Numbered from the stretch's first letter, positions 1 to 8,046 are shown. The stretch: DNA of 9,792 nucleotides from CAISIP01 sp031367285 (GCA_031367285.1 JANLPN010000468.1:1-9792); one strand, 5' to 3'. A program made the numbers and translations. Notes: generated by a model not told the origin, from the letters alone.

Positions 1-1122
1 GCGCCCTTGTTTCCCTGGCTCAAGGACGCCTTCAACGCCAGCTACGCGGAGCTGGGCTTTCTGATGACGGTGTTTTTTGTGGTCTCGTGTACGGTGCAGA
101 TGTTGTCGGGTTTTGTGGTGGACCGTTTCGGTCCGCGCCCGATTTTGTTCGGTGGCCTGGCGCTGCTCGGGCTGGCGGCGTTTGGGTATGCCATCAGCAC
201 CAGCTATGGGATGATGGCCGGCTTCTCGGTGCTGGCCGGTATCGGAAACGGCGTGTTCCATCCGGTGGACTACACCTTGCTCAACCGCAAGGTCAGCGCG
301 CCCCGTATCGGCCATGCCTACAGCGTTCACGGTATCACTGGCAGCCTGGGCTGGGCTCTGGCACCCGCCATGCTGGTGCCTCTTACGCTGGCGTATTCGT
401 GGCGCGTGGCACTCGCATGCGCCGGTGCACTCGCGTTTGTGGTGCTGGCGGTGCTGCTGTTCAAGCGCGACCAGTTGCAACTGCCGGCGGCGCCTGTCGC
501 CAAAGCAAATGCGGGTGCGGCAGCAGACGGCAGTTTCGGCTTTATGCGTATCCCGGCGGTCTGGATGTGTTTTGCGTTCTTCTTTTTTTACGCGATTGCG
601 CTCAGTGTGGTGCAGGCCTTTGCGCCGGAAGCCGCGCGCCAGTTGCATGGCATGCAGATAGCGCTGGTGGCCACCTGCCTGACCGTGTACATGGTGTGCA
701 GTGCAGGCGGCATGGTGCTGGGCGGGTTCCTGGCGTCCGACCCGGCGCGTTGTGAACGTATCGTGGGTATTGGTTTTGGCACGGCCGCTGCGATTGCGCT
801 GGTGCTGGGCCTGGCCGATGTACCGGGGCTGATGGTGCCGGTGCTGTTTGGCCTGATGGGTTTTGCGGCCGGCACCGGTGGGCCGTCACGCGACCTGATC
901 GTCAAACGCGCCACGCCGCCGAATGCCACCGGCCGGGTTTATGGCGTGGTGTATTCGGGCCTGGACATTGGCCAGGCCATCGCCCCGCTGGTGTTTGGCA
1001 CGCTGATGGACCACCACCAGTTCCAGAGCGTGTTTATCGGCCTGGCGCTGGTGCAGGGGGTGTTGATTGCCAGTGCGTTCAACGTAGGGCGGGTAAGGCG
1101 CACTGCGCTGGTCATGGCTTGA
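1..1122 (+). CDS. Major facilitator superfamily (MFS) transporter, 5' end outside window
   Basis: This is an inner-membrane secondary transporter, probably driven by a proton or ion gradient; its substrate is unknown. The frame is open from base 1 and no start codon is required within the window (codon 3 is TTG but lies inside the protein), so the N-terminus is missing. 373 residues are visible against about 390-400 for the family, so probably only the first part of helix 1 is lost. The MFS loop motif GFVVDRFGPR is at visible residues 37-46. A GNGVFHP-DY segment near residues 82-91 recalls the fosmidomycin-resistance-like (Fsr) branch, which is a weak hint. A polar, Ala-rich central loop near residues 160-180 separates two six-helix halves, and the second half opens with a Phe-rich helix near residue 190. 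The TGA stop overlaps the start of the SNF2 gene. It could equally be a metabolite/proton symporter. The MFS call is firm; the substrate is not. Confidence 0.9.
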   Translation, partial: APLFPWLKDAFNASYAELGFLMTVFFVVSCTVQMLSGFVVDRFGPRPILFGGLALLGLAAFGYAISTSYGMMAGFSVLAGIGNGVFHPVDYTLLNRKVSAPRIGHAYSVHGITGSLGWALAPAMLVPLTLAYSWRVALACAGALAFVVLAVLLFKRDQLQLPAAPVAKANAGAAADGSFGFMRIPAVWMCFAFFFFYAIALSVVQAFAPEAARQLHGMQIALVATCLTVYMVCSAGGMVLGGFLASDPARCERIVGIGFGTAAAIALVLGLADVPGLMVPVLFGLMGFAAGTGGPSRDLIVKRATPPNATGRVYGVVYSGLDIGQAIAPLVFGTLMDHHQFQSVFIGLALVQGVLIASAFNVGRVRRTALVMA

Positions 1123-3548
1123 ACCGCATCTTTCGCCCGCGCCTGACGCTGCGCACGCTGGGCCGTGGCGACGGCCTGCTGGGCATGATGGGTTTTGGGC
1201 CCGCCAAGACCACGCCGGGCAAGGCTCCCCCGCAGTTCGGCCCGCGCGGCGACAGCGTTACCGTGGTGCAGCTGGACTGGACGACAACCACCGGGCCGTC
1301 TCCGGACACCGCGTTTGAACGCGATCCGGCAGCCGAAGCACAGGCCCTGGCCACCTTGCGCTCGCTGGGCCTGCAGCCACTGCCGCCGGCCGTGCTGCAA
1401 TGGCGCGGTGATGATTTGACGCTGGGCCTGGGTACAGCGGCCCCCCTGTGGCCCTTGTGGACCTTGCCCCAGGAGGCGCATTTTGGCGACTTCTGGGCCG
1501 AACAGGTGCCCTTGCTGCAGGCCAGTGGGTGGTCGGTGGTGGTGTGGCCCGGCTTTGCACACCTGAGTGTGCCGGTGCAAGCCTGGCGGCTGCTGGTAAG
1601 CCCACAGACCGGCGAGGTGCTGGGTCATGAGGTGGCAGGGGCGCTGGTGCCGCCGCCGCCCGCCGTGACGTCCCTGATGTTGTCCCGGCGCGAAGGCTCC
1701 TGGCTGCTCACCCTGGGCGTGGTGGTGGAAGGCCAGACGCTGGACCTGGCGCCGCTGCTGGCCGATCTGCTGCAGCGCGACCGGCGCTGGCTGGACCTCG
1801 GCCAGATGCATGCGATTGCCGATGATGCGCTGATCAAACTGCGGGCACCGGGTGGCAAACGTATCGATGCACTGGCCGCGCCGCTTAAAAGAATAGTCGC
1901 GGCCATGCTGGACCTGCTGACCGACCCGCGCCGCAAAGAGGGTGCGTTGCAGTTGTCGCCCTGGGACGTGTTCCGGCTGGACGCGCTGCGTGAGGGTCTG
2001 GCGCACGACCAGGCGGCCCGCGCCGGCCCGGAGGGTACCTGGCAGTTGCAGGGCGACGAAGGCCTGCGCGGCCTGGCCCGGCGGCTGCGCGGTGCCGGCA
2101 CGCCGCAGGCCGTTGAGGCACCGGCGGGTCTTGGTCTTACGCTTCGGCCCTACCAGTTGCAGGGCCTGGCCTGGCTGCAGTATCTGCGCCGCAACCACCT
2201 GGCCGGCATATTGGCCGACGACATGGGCCTGGGCAAAACCGCGCAGACGCTGGCCCATTTGCTGGTCGAAAAACACGCCGGCCGGCTGGACTTGCCTGCG
2301 CTGGTGGTCCTGCCCACGTCGCTGGTATTCAACTGGCGGGCCGAAGCGGCACGTATTGCGCCTGCGCTGCGCGTGTTGACGCTGCAGGGCCCGAAACGTG
2401 CCGAAGACTTTGCGAGCATGGCCGCCTGCGACGTGGTGCTCACGACCTTTCCGCTGTTGTGGCGCGATGGTCGCGCCTTGGCGGCGCAGCCATTTCATAT
2501 GCTGGTGCTGGACGAGGCCCAATCGGTCAAGAACGCCGCTGGCCGCAGCGCACGTGCGGTGCGCCGCCTGCATGCCCGCCATCGCCTGTGCCTGACCGGT
2601 ACCCCGCTGGAAAACCATCTGGGCGAGTTGTGGGCGCAGTTCGATTTTCTGCTGCCGGGCTTCCTGGGCGACGCGCGCGGTTTCCAGCGGCTGTGGCGCA
2701 AACCGATAGAGGTCAACGGGGAAAGCCTGCGTGCGCAGCTGCTGGCGCAACGCGTGCGCCCTTTCATCCTGCGCCGGCGCAAGGAGGACGTGGCGCCTGA
2801 GCTGGCGCCCTTGACCGAGATCGTCAAACGGGTGCGGCTGCAAGGCCAGCAGCGCGACCTGTACGAGAGTGTGCGGGTGGCGGCCGACAAACAGGTCCGG
2901 CGAGTGCTTGCACGCGCGCATTTTGCCGGCGCGCAGATCAGCATCCTGGACGCCTTGCTCAAGTTGCGCCAGGTGTGTTGCGACCCCTACCTGCTCAAGG
3001 GCGGCAAGATGCCGCCCGGCATGGAGCGCGCCAAGCTGGAGCTGCTGCTCACCCTGTTGCCGGCGCTGGTGCGCGAGGGCCGGCGCATCCTGGTGTTCTC
3101 GCAGTTCACCGAAATGCTGGCCTTGGTCGAGCCCGAGCTGGACGCGCTTGGAATCCCGTGGCTGGCCCTGACCGGCAAAACACCCACGGCACAGCGTGGT
3201 GCCGTGGTGGCGCGGTTTCAGGCCCGCGAGGTGCCGGTATTCCTGGTCAGCCTGAAGGCCGGTGGCCTGGGCCTGAACCTGACGGCCGCCGACACCGTGG
3301 TCCATCTGGACCCCTGGTGGAACCCTGCCGTGCAGCAGCAGGCCACGGCCAGGGCGCACCGCATCGGCCAGGACCAGCCGGTGTTTGTCTATACCCTGGT
3401 GGTGCAAGGCAGCATCGAAGAACGCATGCTGGATTTGCAGGCGCGCAAAAGCGCGCTGGTGCAAGGTGTGCTGGGTGTTGACGGTGCAGTGGCCGGCAAA
3501 TTCAGCGAAGAGGAATTACACGGCCTGCTGGCGCCCATGGCCGATTGA
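1119..3548 (+). CDS. SNF2-family DEAD/DEAH-box helicase-like ATPase
   Basis: This is a cytoplasmic ATP-driven DNA translocase of the SNF2/HepA class, presumably remodelling protein-DNA or RNA polymerase complexes; the bacterial members are poorly characterised. In the 809 residues, a non-conserved N-terminal region (about 1-340) precedes the motor. The motor has a Q-like motif LRPYQLQGLAWL from 342, Walker A DDMGLGKT at 367-374, Walker B DEAQ at 465-468, motif III TGTPLENHLGELW at 493-505, LKAGGLGLNL in the second lobe, WWNP at 733-736 and motif VI ARAHRIGQ at 744-751. All motor motifs are intact. No Cys/His-rich SWIM zinc finger, common in bacterial relatives, is seen. The start is TTG at 1119, the most upstream start codon in the open frame; it overlaps the transporter stop (TTGA) and has no clear Shine-Dalgarno sequence. 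Alternatives are Met23 and Met24 (1185, 1188). Translational coupling to the transporter is plausible. Confidence 0.93.
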   Translation: MNRIFRPRLTLRTLGRGDGLLGMMGFGPAKTTPGKAPPQFGPRGDSVTVVQLDWTTTTGPSPDTAFERDPAAEAQALATLRSLGLQPLPPAVLQWRGDDLTLGLGTAAPLWPLWTLPQEAHFGDFWAEQVPLLQASGWSVVVWPGFAHLSVPVQAWRLLVSPQTGEVLGHEVAGALVPPPPAVTSLMLSRREGSWLLTLGVVVEGQTLDLAPLLADLLQRDRRWLDLGQMHAIADDALIKLRAPGGKRIDALAAPLKRIVAAMLDLLTDPRRKEGALQLSPWDVFRLDALREGLAHDQAARAGPEGTWQLQGDEGLRGLARRLRGAGTPQAVEAPAGLGLTLRPYQLQGLAWLQYLRRNHLAGILADDMGLGKTAQTLAHLLVEKHAGRLDLPALVVLPTSLVFNWRAEAARIAPALRVLTLQGPKRAEDFASMAACDVVLTTFPLLWRDGRALAAQPFHMLVLDEAQSVKNAAGRSARAVRRLHARHRLCLTGTPLENHLGELWAQFDFLLPGFLGDARGFQRLWRKPIEVNGESLRAQLLAQRVRPFILRRRKEDVAPELAPLTEIVKRVRLQGQQRDLYESVRVAADKQVRRVLARAHFAGAQISILDALLKLRQVCCDPYLLKGGKMPPGMERAKLELLLTLLPALVREGRRILVFSQFTEMLALVEPELDALGIPWLALTGKTPTAQRGAVVARFQAREVPVFLVSLKAGGLGLNLTAADTVVHLDPWWNPAVQQQATARAHRIGQDQPVFVYTLVVQGSIEERMLDLQARKSALVQGVLGVDGAVAGKFSEEELHGLLAPMAD

Positions 3549-3577
3549 GCACGCGGCGACTGGCCACGCGCAGCAGG
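3549..3577. other. Convergent intergenic gap
   Basis: Only 29 bases separate the stop codons of the SNF2 gene and the enolase-superfamily gene, which run toward each other. I see no stable hairpin followed by a T-run on either strand, so no intrinsic terminator can be assigned here. Confidence 0.6.
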
Positions 3578-4984
3578 TCAACGCAGCGCGGACATGGCGC
3601 CAAAGTCGGGCATCGCGGCGCTGGCGAATCCCTTGCAGGCCAGCGAGCCCAGCGTGATTCGCCCGTCGCTGATTTTCAGCCGTACCGCGCCGTGCGATGC
3701 CTCGTACAGGTCGGGGTGGGCGGCCAGAAAATCCTGCTGCTCCTTGCGGCCGAGCGCGGCCATGCCGTTCACGTAGTGGTGGCCGTTACGCTCCACGTGG
3801 GTGATGCCCAGCAGGTTCACCAGCGCCAGATCCTGTTGCACCGACAAACCGGCCTGGGTGGTGAGGTCTTCGGCCGACATGAAGTAACGCAGGGCCGATT
3901 GTTCCGCGTTCCAGCTGCGGCAGCGCGCGGCATTGAGGATGGACTTGTAGAACCCCTTGCAGGTCTTGGACGACACGCCGGCATAACCCTGCGCACGGGC
4001 GCGCTCAAAGGTATCCAGCTCGCCATCCGACTCGTCGATGATGACCGGCTTGCCCAGCGCGACGTTGCGCCAATCCACCTCGAGCGCCGATTTGCGTGCA
4101 ATCGGCTGCTCGACGAACAGGATCGCGTCCACCATACGCGCGAGAGCAGGCGTGGCGCGCATCTGTGACAGCAATTCGGCAACGCCGGCTGCATCGGCGT
4201 ATTGTTCGTTGCCGTCGAGTGAGATGAAGTAGGGTCCGGTCAGGCGGTCCAGCACGGCGGCGATGGCGCTCAGGCGCGCCAGATCGGCAGCCATATTGCC
4301 GGCCACCTTGAGCTTGAAATAGCGGTGGCCATAGAAACTGACCACCTGTTCGAGTGTTTCAGGCAGACCGTCGCGCACGGGTTCAGTCAGATCGCCGGCG
4401 GTAATCGCGTCTACCAGGCCGACCGTATGGCGTGCCTCAATCGCCGCCGCGGGCGCCAGGGCCGCCAGGAATTGATCAAAGTCCATCCCCGCGAACTCGG
4501 GCCGCCCGGGGCCTATGCCGGCCAGGTTGGAGTGCATGGCGGTGTAAAACGAGTAGCCCGTGGCACGGCATACGGCATCGAGTAACGCGCGGTCCAGCAG
4601 CGCGGGGCCATAACCGGCCAACAGCGGGTTGTAGCCGCGTTGCGCGCTGGCAGCCAGGTGGGTGTCGTGGTGGCGCGCGAAATGGCCGAACCCGCTGCTT
4701 GCCGTGCGGTCCGACAGGTAGGCATCGCGCGCAAGCTGGAGCACGTCGCGCAATTGCCTGAAGTTGTCCTCGTTGGTGAGCGCCAGGTTCTTGTCAAACC
4801 ACTTGGGTGCCATCAGCTCGGCGGCCGCGCCCCAGGCGCCGCTGCCGTCCGGCAGCGTGATACGTACACGCGCAAACGCCTGCGGGCATTCGGTGAGCGT
4901 AACCACGCCGAAACGAAACGGCAGGCGCAGCACCACCGGCCGCTCGAACAGCGCGATTTCAGCGATGCGTAACAGCGCGGGCAT
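3578..4984 (-). CDS. Enolase-superfamily enzyme (mandelate racemase / muconate cycloisomerase-like)
   Basis: This is a cytoplasmic metal-dependent enzyme that should abstract the proton alpha to a carboxylate, giving racemisation, dehydration or cycloisomerisation of an acid substrate. In the 468 residues, an N-terminal capping domain is followed by a barrel carrying the superfamily signature: a KxK pair at Lys224/Lys226 (YFKLKV), metal ligands Asp257 (LDGNEQY), Glu292 (FVEQP) and Asp317 (IIDES), then Lys340 (SSKTCKG). Lysines on both faces resemble the muconate-lactonising/dipeptide-epimerase pattern rather than the His-Asp dyad of mandelate racemase. It is longer than the usual 350-400 residues, with extra sequence around the His-rich stretch at 101-112 and at the C-terminus. 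It is the last gene of the transporter operon, 80 bases after the isomerase gene, with a weak GGCGG ribosome site six bases before ATG. The operon context suggests a catabolic role on the imported acid. The superfamily is secure; the reaction is unknown. Confidence 0.88.
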   Translation of the reverse strand: MPALLRIAEIALFERPVVLRLPFRFGVVTLTECPQAFARVRITLPDGSGAWGAAAELMAPKWFDKNLALTNEDNFRQLRDVLQLARDAYLSDRTASSGFGHFARHHDTHLAASAQRGYNPLLAGYGPALLDRALLDAVCRATGYSFYTAMHSNLAGIGPGRPEFAGMDFDQFLAALAPAAAIEARHTVGLVDAITAGDLTEPVRDGLPETLEQVVSFYGHRYFKLKVAGNMAADLARLSAIAAVLDRLTGPYFISLDGNEQYADAAGVAELLSQMRATPALARMVDAILFVEQPIARKSALEVDWRNVALGKPVIIDESDGELDTFERARAQGYAGVSSKTCKGFYKSILNAARCRSWNAEQSALRYFMSAEDLTTQAGLSVQQDLALVNLLGITHVERNGHHYVNGMAALGRKEQQDFLAAHPDLYEASHGAVRLKISDGRITLGSLACKGFASAAMPDFGAMSALR

Positions 4985-5064
4985 ATCAGTACCGCCCGGC
5001 CGTTCCGAAGGTGCTGAGCGCCCCTCGGGGGCCGCGAACGAAGTGAGCTCGGGGCAGTTTCATC
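4985..5064. repeat. GC-rich structured intergenic element, possible dispersed repeat
   Basis: This 80-base spacer separates the isomerase stop from the enolase-superfamily start and is the only sizeable gap between complete genes of the operon. It contains a short perfect hairpin, GCCCC-TCG-GGGGC (5020-5032), and a second GGGGC at 5051-5055 that could pair with the same GCCCC arm. It also holds the palindromes GAGCTC (5045-5050) and CGGCCG (4997-5002). There is no T-run next to the hairpin, so it is not a standard intrinsic terminator. The composition and the GCGAACGAAGTGAGCTC segment look like intergenic repeats I associate from memory with Comamonadaceae genomes, but no second copy lies in this window. 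Its edge supplies the weak ribosome site of the downstream gene, so it may affect expression of that gene or mRNA stability. Confidence 0.45.
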
Positions 5065-5901
5065 CTAGCTACTCTCCGGCTGTTCCTGCAAACCGCGCAG
5101 GTACCCGGCAGAAAAGGCGGCGACGCCCAGCCCGTCCGGAAAATAATCAAAGGGCTCAACCGCAATCACGCCGCTCCAGTCATGCCGGCGCAGCGCAGCC
5201 AGGATGGGGCCGAACTTCATAGTGCCTTGCCCTGGTCCGCGCCGGTTCGGATCATTGACCTGCACATGGCCGATCAGCCCCGTGGGCAGCCAGCGGTCCA
5301 TCAACTCGGGCACGGTTTCGGTTTCGGCCAGGCCTGCGGCGCTGCAGTCGATCATGGTGCGCAGATGCGGGTTATGGATGGCGCGAACCAGCGCCGCCGC
5401 TTCGGCCACCGTGTTGAGCACCTGGGTTTCCTGCCGTGACAGCGGTTCGATGCAATACACCACGCCATGGGCCGCCGCGGCTTGAGCGACCTGGGCCAGG
5501 CCGTCCTGCAAACGCGCCAGCGCCACGGCATGTGTGTCACCGGCGGCGATCTCGCGTTGCCTGGGCGAGCCGTGCACCAGCACCGTACCGCCCAGTTCGG
5601 CACACAGGCCGGTGAGCCGGTGCATCACGTCCAGCGTGCGGGCACGCACTGCGGCGTCGGGGCTGGTGAGGGACAGGCCGGCCGGTTTGACCAGCAGCCA
5701 ATGCAGGCCGGTCACCACCAGGCCAAACGACTCCACGGTGGCGCGTATGTTGGCCGCCTCGCCGGAAGAGATCTTCTCGGGGGTGTCGCTCAGCGTAAAT
5801 GGGGCGATCTCGAGCCCGTCATAACCCAGCCTGGCCGCGGTTTCACATTGCCGTGCCAACGGCAGGTGGGCCAGGACTTCGTTGCACAGGGAAATTCGCA
5901 T
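5065..5901 (-). CDS. Sugar phosphate isomerase/epimerase family protein (xylose isomerase-like TIM barrel)
   Basis: This is a cytoplasmic single-domain TIM-barrel protein of the AP-endonuclease-2 / xylose-isomerase-like family, whose members isomerise or epimerise sugars, keto-acids or inositol derivatives using a divalent metal. The 278 residues match the usual length. The start ATG gives MRISLCNEVL, a typical first barrel strand, so it is probably right. Expected metal and catalytic residues are present: Glu152 (CIEPLS), Asp185 (MIDCSAAG), His212 (GHVQVND) and Glu249 (VEPFDY), in the Glu-Asp-His-Glu order seen in D-psicose/tagatose 3-epimerases. HGSPRQR at 110-116 and a glycine-rich GPGQGT at 222-227 are also family-like. 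It begins 24 bases after the tctA stop with no good Shine-Dalgarno sequence (only a GGG 12-14 bases upstream), so its translation may be coupled to tctA. Hydroxypyruvate isomerase or a dehydratase of this fold are alternatives; the substrate is unknown. Confidence 0.9.
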   Translation of the reverse strand: MRISLCNEVLAHLPLARQCETAARLGYDGLEIAPFTLSDTPEKISSGEAANIRATVESFGLVVTGLHWLLVKPAGLSLTSPDAAVRARTLDVMHRLTGLCAELGGTVLVHGSPRQREIAAGDTHAVALARLQDGLAQVAQAAAAHGVVYCIEPLSRQETQVLNTVAEAAALVRAIHNPHLRTMIDCSAAGLAETETVPELMDRWLPTGLIGHVQVNDPNRRGPGQGTMKFGPILAALRRHDWSGVIAVEPFDYFPDGLGVAAFSAGYLRGLQEQPESS

Positions 5902-5925
5902 GGGAAGTTTTACCCGTTCATTGGT

Positions 5926-7461
5926 TCAGCGGCGCCACGGCATCCAGGACCGGAGTTGGCTACCCGCCGCGCCGCTCACCCGTTGCACCAGGGTCTTGAA
6001 CGCCGGCACGTACAGCAGGATGGTGAAGATGGTGACGCTGGCAAATGCGATGCAAATCGGGCGCGTGAAAAACGGTGCCAGGCTGCCGTCGGACAGCACC
6101 AGCCCGCGGCGCAGGCTCTTGTCCAGCAGGCCACCCAGCACCAGGCCCAGTACAAACGGCGCCATCTGGTAACCGCGTCGGCGCAAAAAGAAAGCGCCGA
6201 TGCCAATTACCAGCATGCAGTAGATGTCAAACAGGCGCGACGCACTGGCAAAAGCACCCACGGTACACAGCAGAAAAATGATAGGCATCAGCACGGTGCG
6301 TTTTATGCGCAGCACCAGCAACAGCGGTTTAACCAGGAACAGGCCGAAAATCAGGATGCTGATGGTGGCCAGCGAGGTCATGGCGACTACGTCGTAGACA
6401 AACTGCGGGTGGGTGATCATCATCATCGGCCCGGGCTGTATGCCGTGAATGATCATTGCCGCCATCAGCACCGCGGAGGGCGCCGAGCCCGGAATGCCAA
6501 GCGCCAGCGCCGGAATAATATGCCCCGGTATCGAGGCCATGTCACCGGTCTCCGCCGCCATCAGCCCGTCGATGGAGCCTTTGCCGAACTTCTCTTTCTC
6601 TTTGCTGGCGGCCTTGGCCGCGGCGTAGGACATCCAGGCACCGGAATCTTCGCCCACACCGGGCATCAGGCCGGTAAGTACACCAATCACGCCGGAACGC
6701 AACACGGTGCGCCAGTACTGGGCCACTTCCCGGAAGCGTGGCAACACGGAGTCGCGCAACTCCACCAGTTTGCGCTCCACCGGGTCGGCCAGCGTGGTCA
6801 GCACCTCGGCGAAACCGAAGGCGCCGACCAGTGCCGGTATCAGCGAGATACCGCCCGACAGGTCGCTCCAGCCAAAAGTGAAACGGTTGTAGGCGTACAG
6901 ACCCTCCTGGCCGATCTGCGCCACAAACAGGCCGAGGGCGCCCATCAGCCAGCCTTTGAGAGGGTCGTCGCCCACAATGCTGCCCGACATACACACGCCA
7001 AACAGCGCGAGCCAGAAAAACTCGAAAGCACCGAAGGAGAGTGCAACCTCCGCCAGCGTGGGCGTGAACGCGGCCAGGCACAACACGCCAAACAGGGTTC
7101 CCGTAAAAGCGCCCGAGGTCGCGATGCCGATCGCACGTCCGGCCTGCCCCTGCAAAGCCAGGGCGTAACCGTCGGCACACGAGGCGGCATTGGCGGCGGT
7201 GCCGGGGATATTGAGCAGAATAGCGGTGCGCGAGCCGCCGTACAGGGTGCCGACGTAGGAACAGATCAGTATCAGTATGGCGTCATTGGCCGGCAGCTTG
7301 ATGGTGAGGGTGGTGAGCAGGGCAATACACAGGGTGGCCGACAGCCCTGGCAAACACCCTACGATGATGCCGATCAGGGCGCCGCCCAGGCCATAACTGA
7401 TGGATGTGAAGTTCAGGAATCCAAGGTAGGCGTGACCAAGCAGCGAAAGGCCTTCAAGCAT
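5926..7461 (-). CDS. tctA: Tripartite tricarboxylate transporter, large membrane subunit (TctA family)
   Basis: This is the inner-membrane translocation subunit of a tripartite tricarboxylate transporter, which moves a carboxylate delivered by the binding protein and is usually driven by an ion gradient. At 511 residues it has the usual length of about 500 and is strongly hydrophobic throughout. It shows the duplicated TctA signature: a first-half GIIVGCLPGLSATL at 31-44 with YVGTLYGGSRTAILLNIPGT at 69-88, and a second-half GLMPGVGEDSGAW at 264-276 with ALGIPGSAPSAVL at 320-332 and HGIQPGP at 339-345. A charged cytoplasmic-looking segment, KEKEKFGKG, lies at 287-295. The ATG follows a clear GGAG six bases upstream. 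It lies 18 bases after tctB and 24 bases before the isomerase gene. The symbol denotes the family; citrate or tricarboxylate as substrate is not implied. Confidence 0.96.
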   Translation of the reverse strand: MLEGLSLLGHAYLGFLNFTSISYGLGGALIGIIVGCLPGLSATLCIALLTTLTIKLPANDAILILICSYVGTLYGGSRTAILLNIPGTAANAASCADGYALALQGQAGRAIGIATSGAFTGTLFGVLCLAAFTPTLAEVALSFGAFEFFWLALFGVCMSGSIVGDDPLKGWLMGALGLFVAQIGQEGLYAYNRFTFGWSDLSGGISLIPALVGAFGFAEVLTTLADPVERKLVELRDSVLPRFREVAQYWRTVLRSGVIGVLTGLMPGVGEDSGAWMSYAAAKAASKEKEKFGKGSIDGLMAAETGDMASIPGHIIPALALGIPGSAPSAVLMAAMIIHGIQPGPMMMITHPQFVYDVVAMTSLATISILIFGLFLVKPLLLVLRIKRTVLMPIIFLLCTVGAFASASRLFDIYCMLVIGIGAFFLRRRGYQMAPFVLGLVLGGLLDKSLRRGLVLSDGSLAPFFTRPICIAFASVTIFTILLYVPAFKTLVQRVSGAAGSQLRSWMPWRR

Positions 7462-7467
7462 GGGTGT

Positions 7468-7471
7468 CTCC
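7468..7471 (-). promoter_or_regulatory. Ribosome binding site of tctA
   Basis: Read on the minus strand, GGAG stands six bases before the tctA ATG, within GGAGACACC. The same nine bases precede tctC. It supports the chosen start. Confidence 0.75.
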
Positions 7472-7479
7472 GGAGCGGG

Positions 7480-8046
7480 TCAAGGCAGATGCACCAGGAA
7501 AATCTCCTGGAACACGAGGGTGATGGTGATGCCGGCGCCCAGGCCGATCAGCACTGCCGCAAGCACTGTGCGCGGGCCCAGCTTCTGTCCGCTTGCGACA
7601 CGTTGGGCGTGTTGCAGGCTCAGGATCGCCACCGTCACAAAAAGCGCCCCTGCCGCCCAGAACGGCAGACCGTGGCCTACCAGCAGCACCGCGAACACGA
7701 TACACAGGCCCAGCACCAGCACGATGCGCTGGGCGGAGGCGCCGCTGGTATTGCCTGCACCCGCTGTCCCGGCGCCGAGCGCGCCCCGCCGCCAACTGCG
7801 CATGGCGAGCAGAAAACCCAGCAGCACCATCACGATGCCCAGCAGGCCCGGCAGCAGGCCGGGCACCGTATAGGGGTTGATGTTCTGCCGTTCCAGCCGG
7901 TCCATCAGCAACGCGCCGATCAGGATGGCCCCGCCGAGCACTATCCACGCCAGACCGGCCAGCAAGTCGGATCGGGGCGTGACGTAGCTCTCGCCGCCAT
8001 GCGGCGAAGTGGAAGGTTCGGGAATGGTTGGCGCGGGCTGAGTCAT
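7480..8046 (-). CDS. tctB: Tripartite tricarboxylate transporter, small membrane subunit (TctB family)
   Basis: This is the small integral-membrane partner of TctA. TctB proteins are poorly conserved and have four to five helices. With the start at 8046 the protein has 188 residues, a normal length. A polar Pro/Ser-rich N-terminus (1-27) is followed by hydrophobic spans near 28-48, 61-82, 107-124, 127-144 and 160-185. A PGLLPGLLG turn at 62-70 resembles the conserved P-x-x-P/G region of TctB. A glycine/alanine-rich linker lies around 88-105. The frame stays open to an upstream start at 8208, but that would overlap tctC by about 150 bases and add an Arg/Pro-rich non-membrane segment. The ATG at 8046 has AGG six bases upstream and begins 10 bases after the tctC stop, so it is preferred. 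Position between tctC and tctA in the standard C-B-A order strongly supports the call despite the divergence. Confidence 0.9.
   Translation of the reverse strand: MTQPAPTIPEPSTSPHGGESYVTPRSDLLAGLAWIVLGGAILIGALLMDRLERQNINPYTVPGLLPGLLGIVMVLLGFLLAMRSWRRGALGAGTAGAGNTSGASAQRIVLVLGLCIVFAVLLVGHGLPFWAAGALFVTVAILSLQHAQRVASGQKLGPRTVLAAVLIGLGAGITITLVFQEIFLVHLP

Noticed and set aside
644..656. Near-palindrome TGCATGGCATGCA inside the transporter gene
   Set aside because: It is within conserved coding sequence, is a single copy and is probably chance.
939..3464. An 841-codon open frame on the - strand opposite the SNF2 gene
   Set aside because: Same low-complexity Gln/Arg/His composition; the + strand carries intact SNF2 motifs throughout.
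3549..3577. Bidirectional terminator between the convergent genes
   Set aside because: Only a three-base-pair stem and CACGCG direct repeats are visible, with no T-runs.
5020..5032. Hairpin as an intrinsic terminator after the isomerase gene
   Set aside because: The stem is only five base pairs and no T-run follows on either strand.
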